Assembly: GCA_902783735.1 (NCBI GenBank)
Contig: CACZSE010000113.1
Location: 1-6,404 of the forward strand
Length of the DNA: 6,404 nt
Direction of reading: 5' to 3'
Origin: an uncultured Lachnospiraceae bacterium
GTDB lineage: Bacteria; Bacillota; Clostridia; Lachnospirales; Lachnospiraceae
In this document: one piece after another, positions 6,020 through 6,404 of the stretch
Numbering within the stretch: position 1 is the first letter of the stretch
Layout of the letters: each line of letters starts with the position of its first letter
The notes under the pieces: model-generated
Seen by the model: only the letters and a program-made list of their open reading frames with translations
The model's database searches: none
What the model was told of the DNA's origin: nothing
Made by a program: the position numbers and the translations under genes

Positions 6020-6404
6020 AAAAGGATCTGATAAGATACGGTGGTATCATATTACTGGTACTGATCGGATGTGCGTTTCTGGCTCGAAGCCTGAATCGTT
6101 CCGAAACACTTGCCGATGTAGCTGCAAGAGAGAAAACGACAGAAATGTCAGTAAGGCCCGAGATAGAGCCTGTTATTGAAAACAGCGGTATTTCACAGGA
6201 TGTTGTGACAGAATCGGCGCCGACTCCGATACCGACACCTATACCTACACCCACACCGGAACCGGTTTCTGAGGAACCCGGGACCAATCAGTTGACCGAA
6301 TTGGATAATGAAGCTTCGGACGGATCATTTTACATTGAGCCCATATCGGATGAGTTGAAAGAAAAGATGCGAGGCAAGTCCTACGCCGACGATATAGATG
6401 AATC
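6016..6404 (+). CDS. Membrane-anchored or lipoprotein-like extracytoplasmic protein, 3' end beyond window; possible M15-type D,D-carboxypeptidase
   Basis: 129 full codons are visible with no stop before the window ends. The N-terminus has basic residues (K2, K3, R7), then a hydrophobic stretch at about 10-23. LIGC (16-19) fits a lipobox with C19 as the lipidated residue, but hydrophobicity continues past it, so an uncleaved signal anchor is equally possible. An acidic, low-complexity region follows, with a Pro-Thr/Pro-Ile repeat at 69-83 typical of an extracellular linker through the wall. After it comes FYIEPISDELKEKMRGKSYADD, which resembles, from memory, the region just before the catalytic domain of Lachnospiraceae D-alanyl-D-alanine carboxypeptidase (M15/VanY-type) proteins. 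No zinc ligands or catalytic residues are in view, so the enzyme call is tentative. The ATGA overlap with truA indicates coexpression. Confidence 0.85.
   Translation, partial: MKKDLIRYGGIILLVLIGCAFLARSLNRSETLADVAAREKTTEMSVRPEIEPVIENSGISQDVVTESAPTPIPTPIPTPTPEPVSEEPGTNQLTELDNEASDGSFYIEPISDELKEKMRGKSYADDIDE
6220..6264 (+). repeat. Pro-Thr/Pro-Ile dipeptide repeat in the terminal gene
   Basis: Fifteen codons alternate Pro with Thr, Ile or Glu (PTPIPTPIPTPTPEP). Pro uses CCG, CCT and CCC and Thr uses ACA and ACT, so the repeat is kept at protein level rather than being a fresh DNA slippage tract. Such sequences usually form extended, sometimes glycosylated, linkers in surface proteins. Confidence 0.85.

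Noticed and set aside
5994..6287. Minus-strand open frame with a Gly-Val/Gly-Ile repeat
   Set aside because: The repeat is the antisense reading of the Pro-Thr/Pro-Ile codons of the + strand gene. The frame overlaps truA and the terminal gene, and there is no supporting start context.

Overview
The window is a chromosomal housekeeping segment, all genes on the + strand, from a low-GC Firmicute. The best fit is class Clostridia, probably family Lachnospiraceae. This rests on three things: rpsD lies inside the alpha operon between rpsK and rpoA (in Bacillus subtilis rpsD is elsewhere); an energy-coupling factor (ECF) module follows rplQ directly; and the S4 and L17 proteins have the sequence style I associate with that family. 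The genus is not determined.

Region 1 (1-2730) is the 3' part of the alpha ribosomal operon: rpsK (5' end cut off by the window), rpsD, rpoA and rplQ. It closes with a strong intrinsic terminator at 2699-2727. rpsD, rpoA and rplQ each have a clear Shine-Dalgarno sequence about 7 nt before the start codon. L17 is much longer than usual (178 residues) because of an internal insertion.

Region 2 (2710-5265) is the shared ECF transporter module: two ABC ATPases (ecfA1, ecfA2) and the transmembrane coupling protein ecfT. Together they power uptake of vitamins or trace metals through substrate-binding S components, none of which is encoded here. A perfect TATAAT box ends 6 nt before the ecfA1 ATG and there is no Shine-Dalgarno sequence, so ecfA1 may be translated from a leaderless mRNA. 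The -35 candidate lies within the terminator hairpin of the preceding operon.

Region 3 (5270-6404) holds truA (tRNA pseudouridine synthase), 4 nt after ecfT. It overlaps by ATGA the start of a membrane-anchored or lipoprotein-like extracytoplasmic protein that runs off the window. In many Firmicutes truA is followed by rplM-rpsI, so this neighbour is the least ordinary gene here. Its visible part resembles the N-terminal region of Lachnospiraceae D-Ala-D-Ala carboxypeptidase-like (M15) proteins, but no catalytic domain is in view.

There is no gene-free stretch above 300 bases; the longest gap is the 114-nt rpoA-rplQ spacer. I see no tRNA, rRNA, CRISPR array, insertion sequence or clearly novel system. 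The window is mostly conventional, with a few regulatory and lineage-specific details worth checking.
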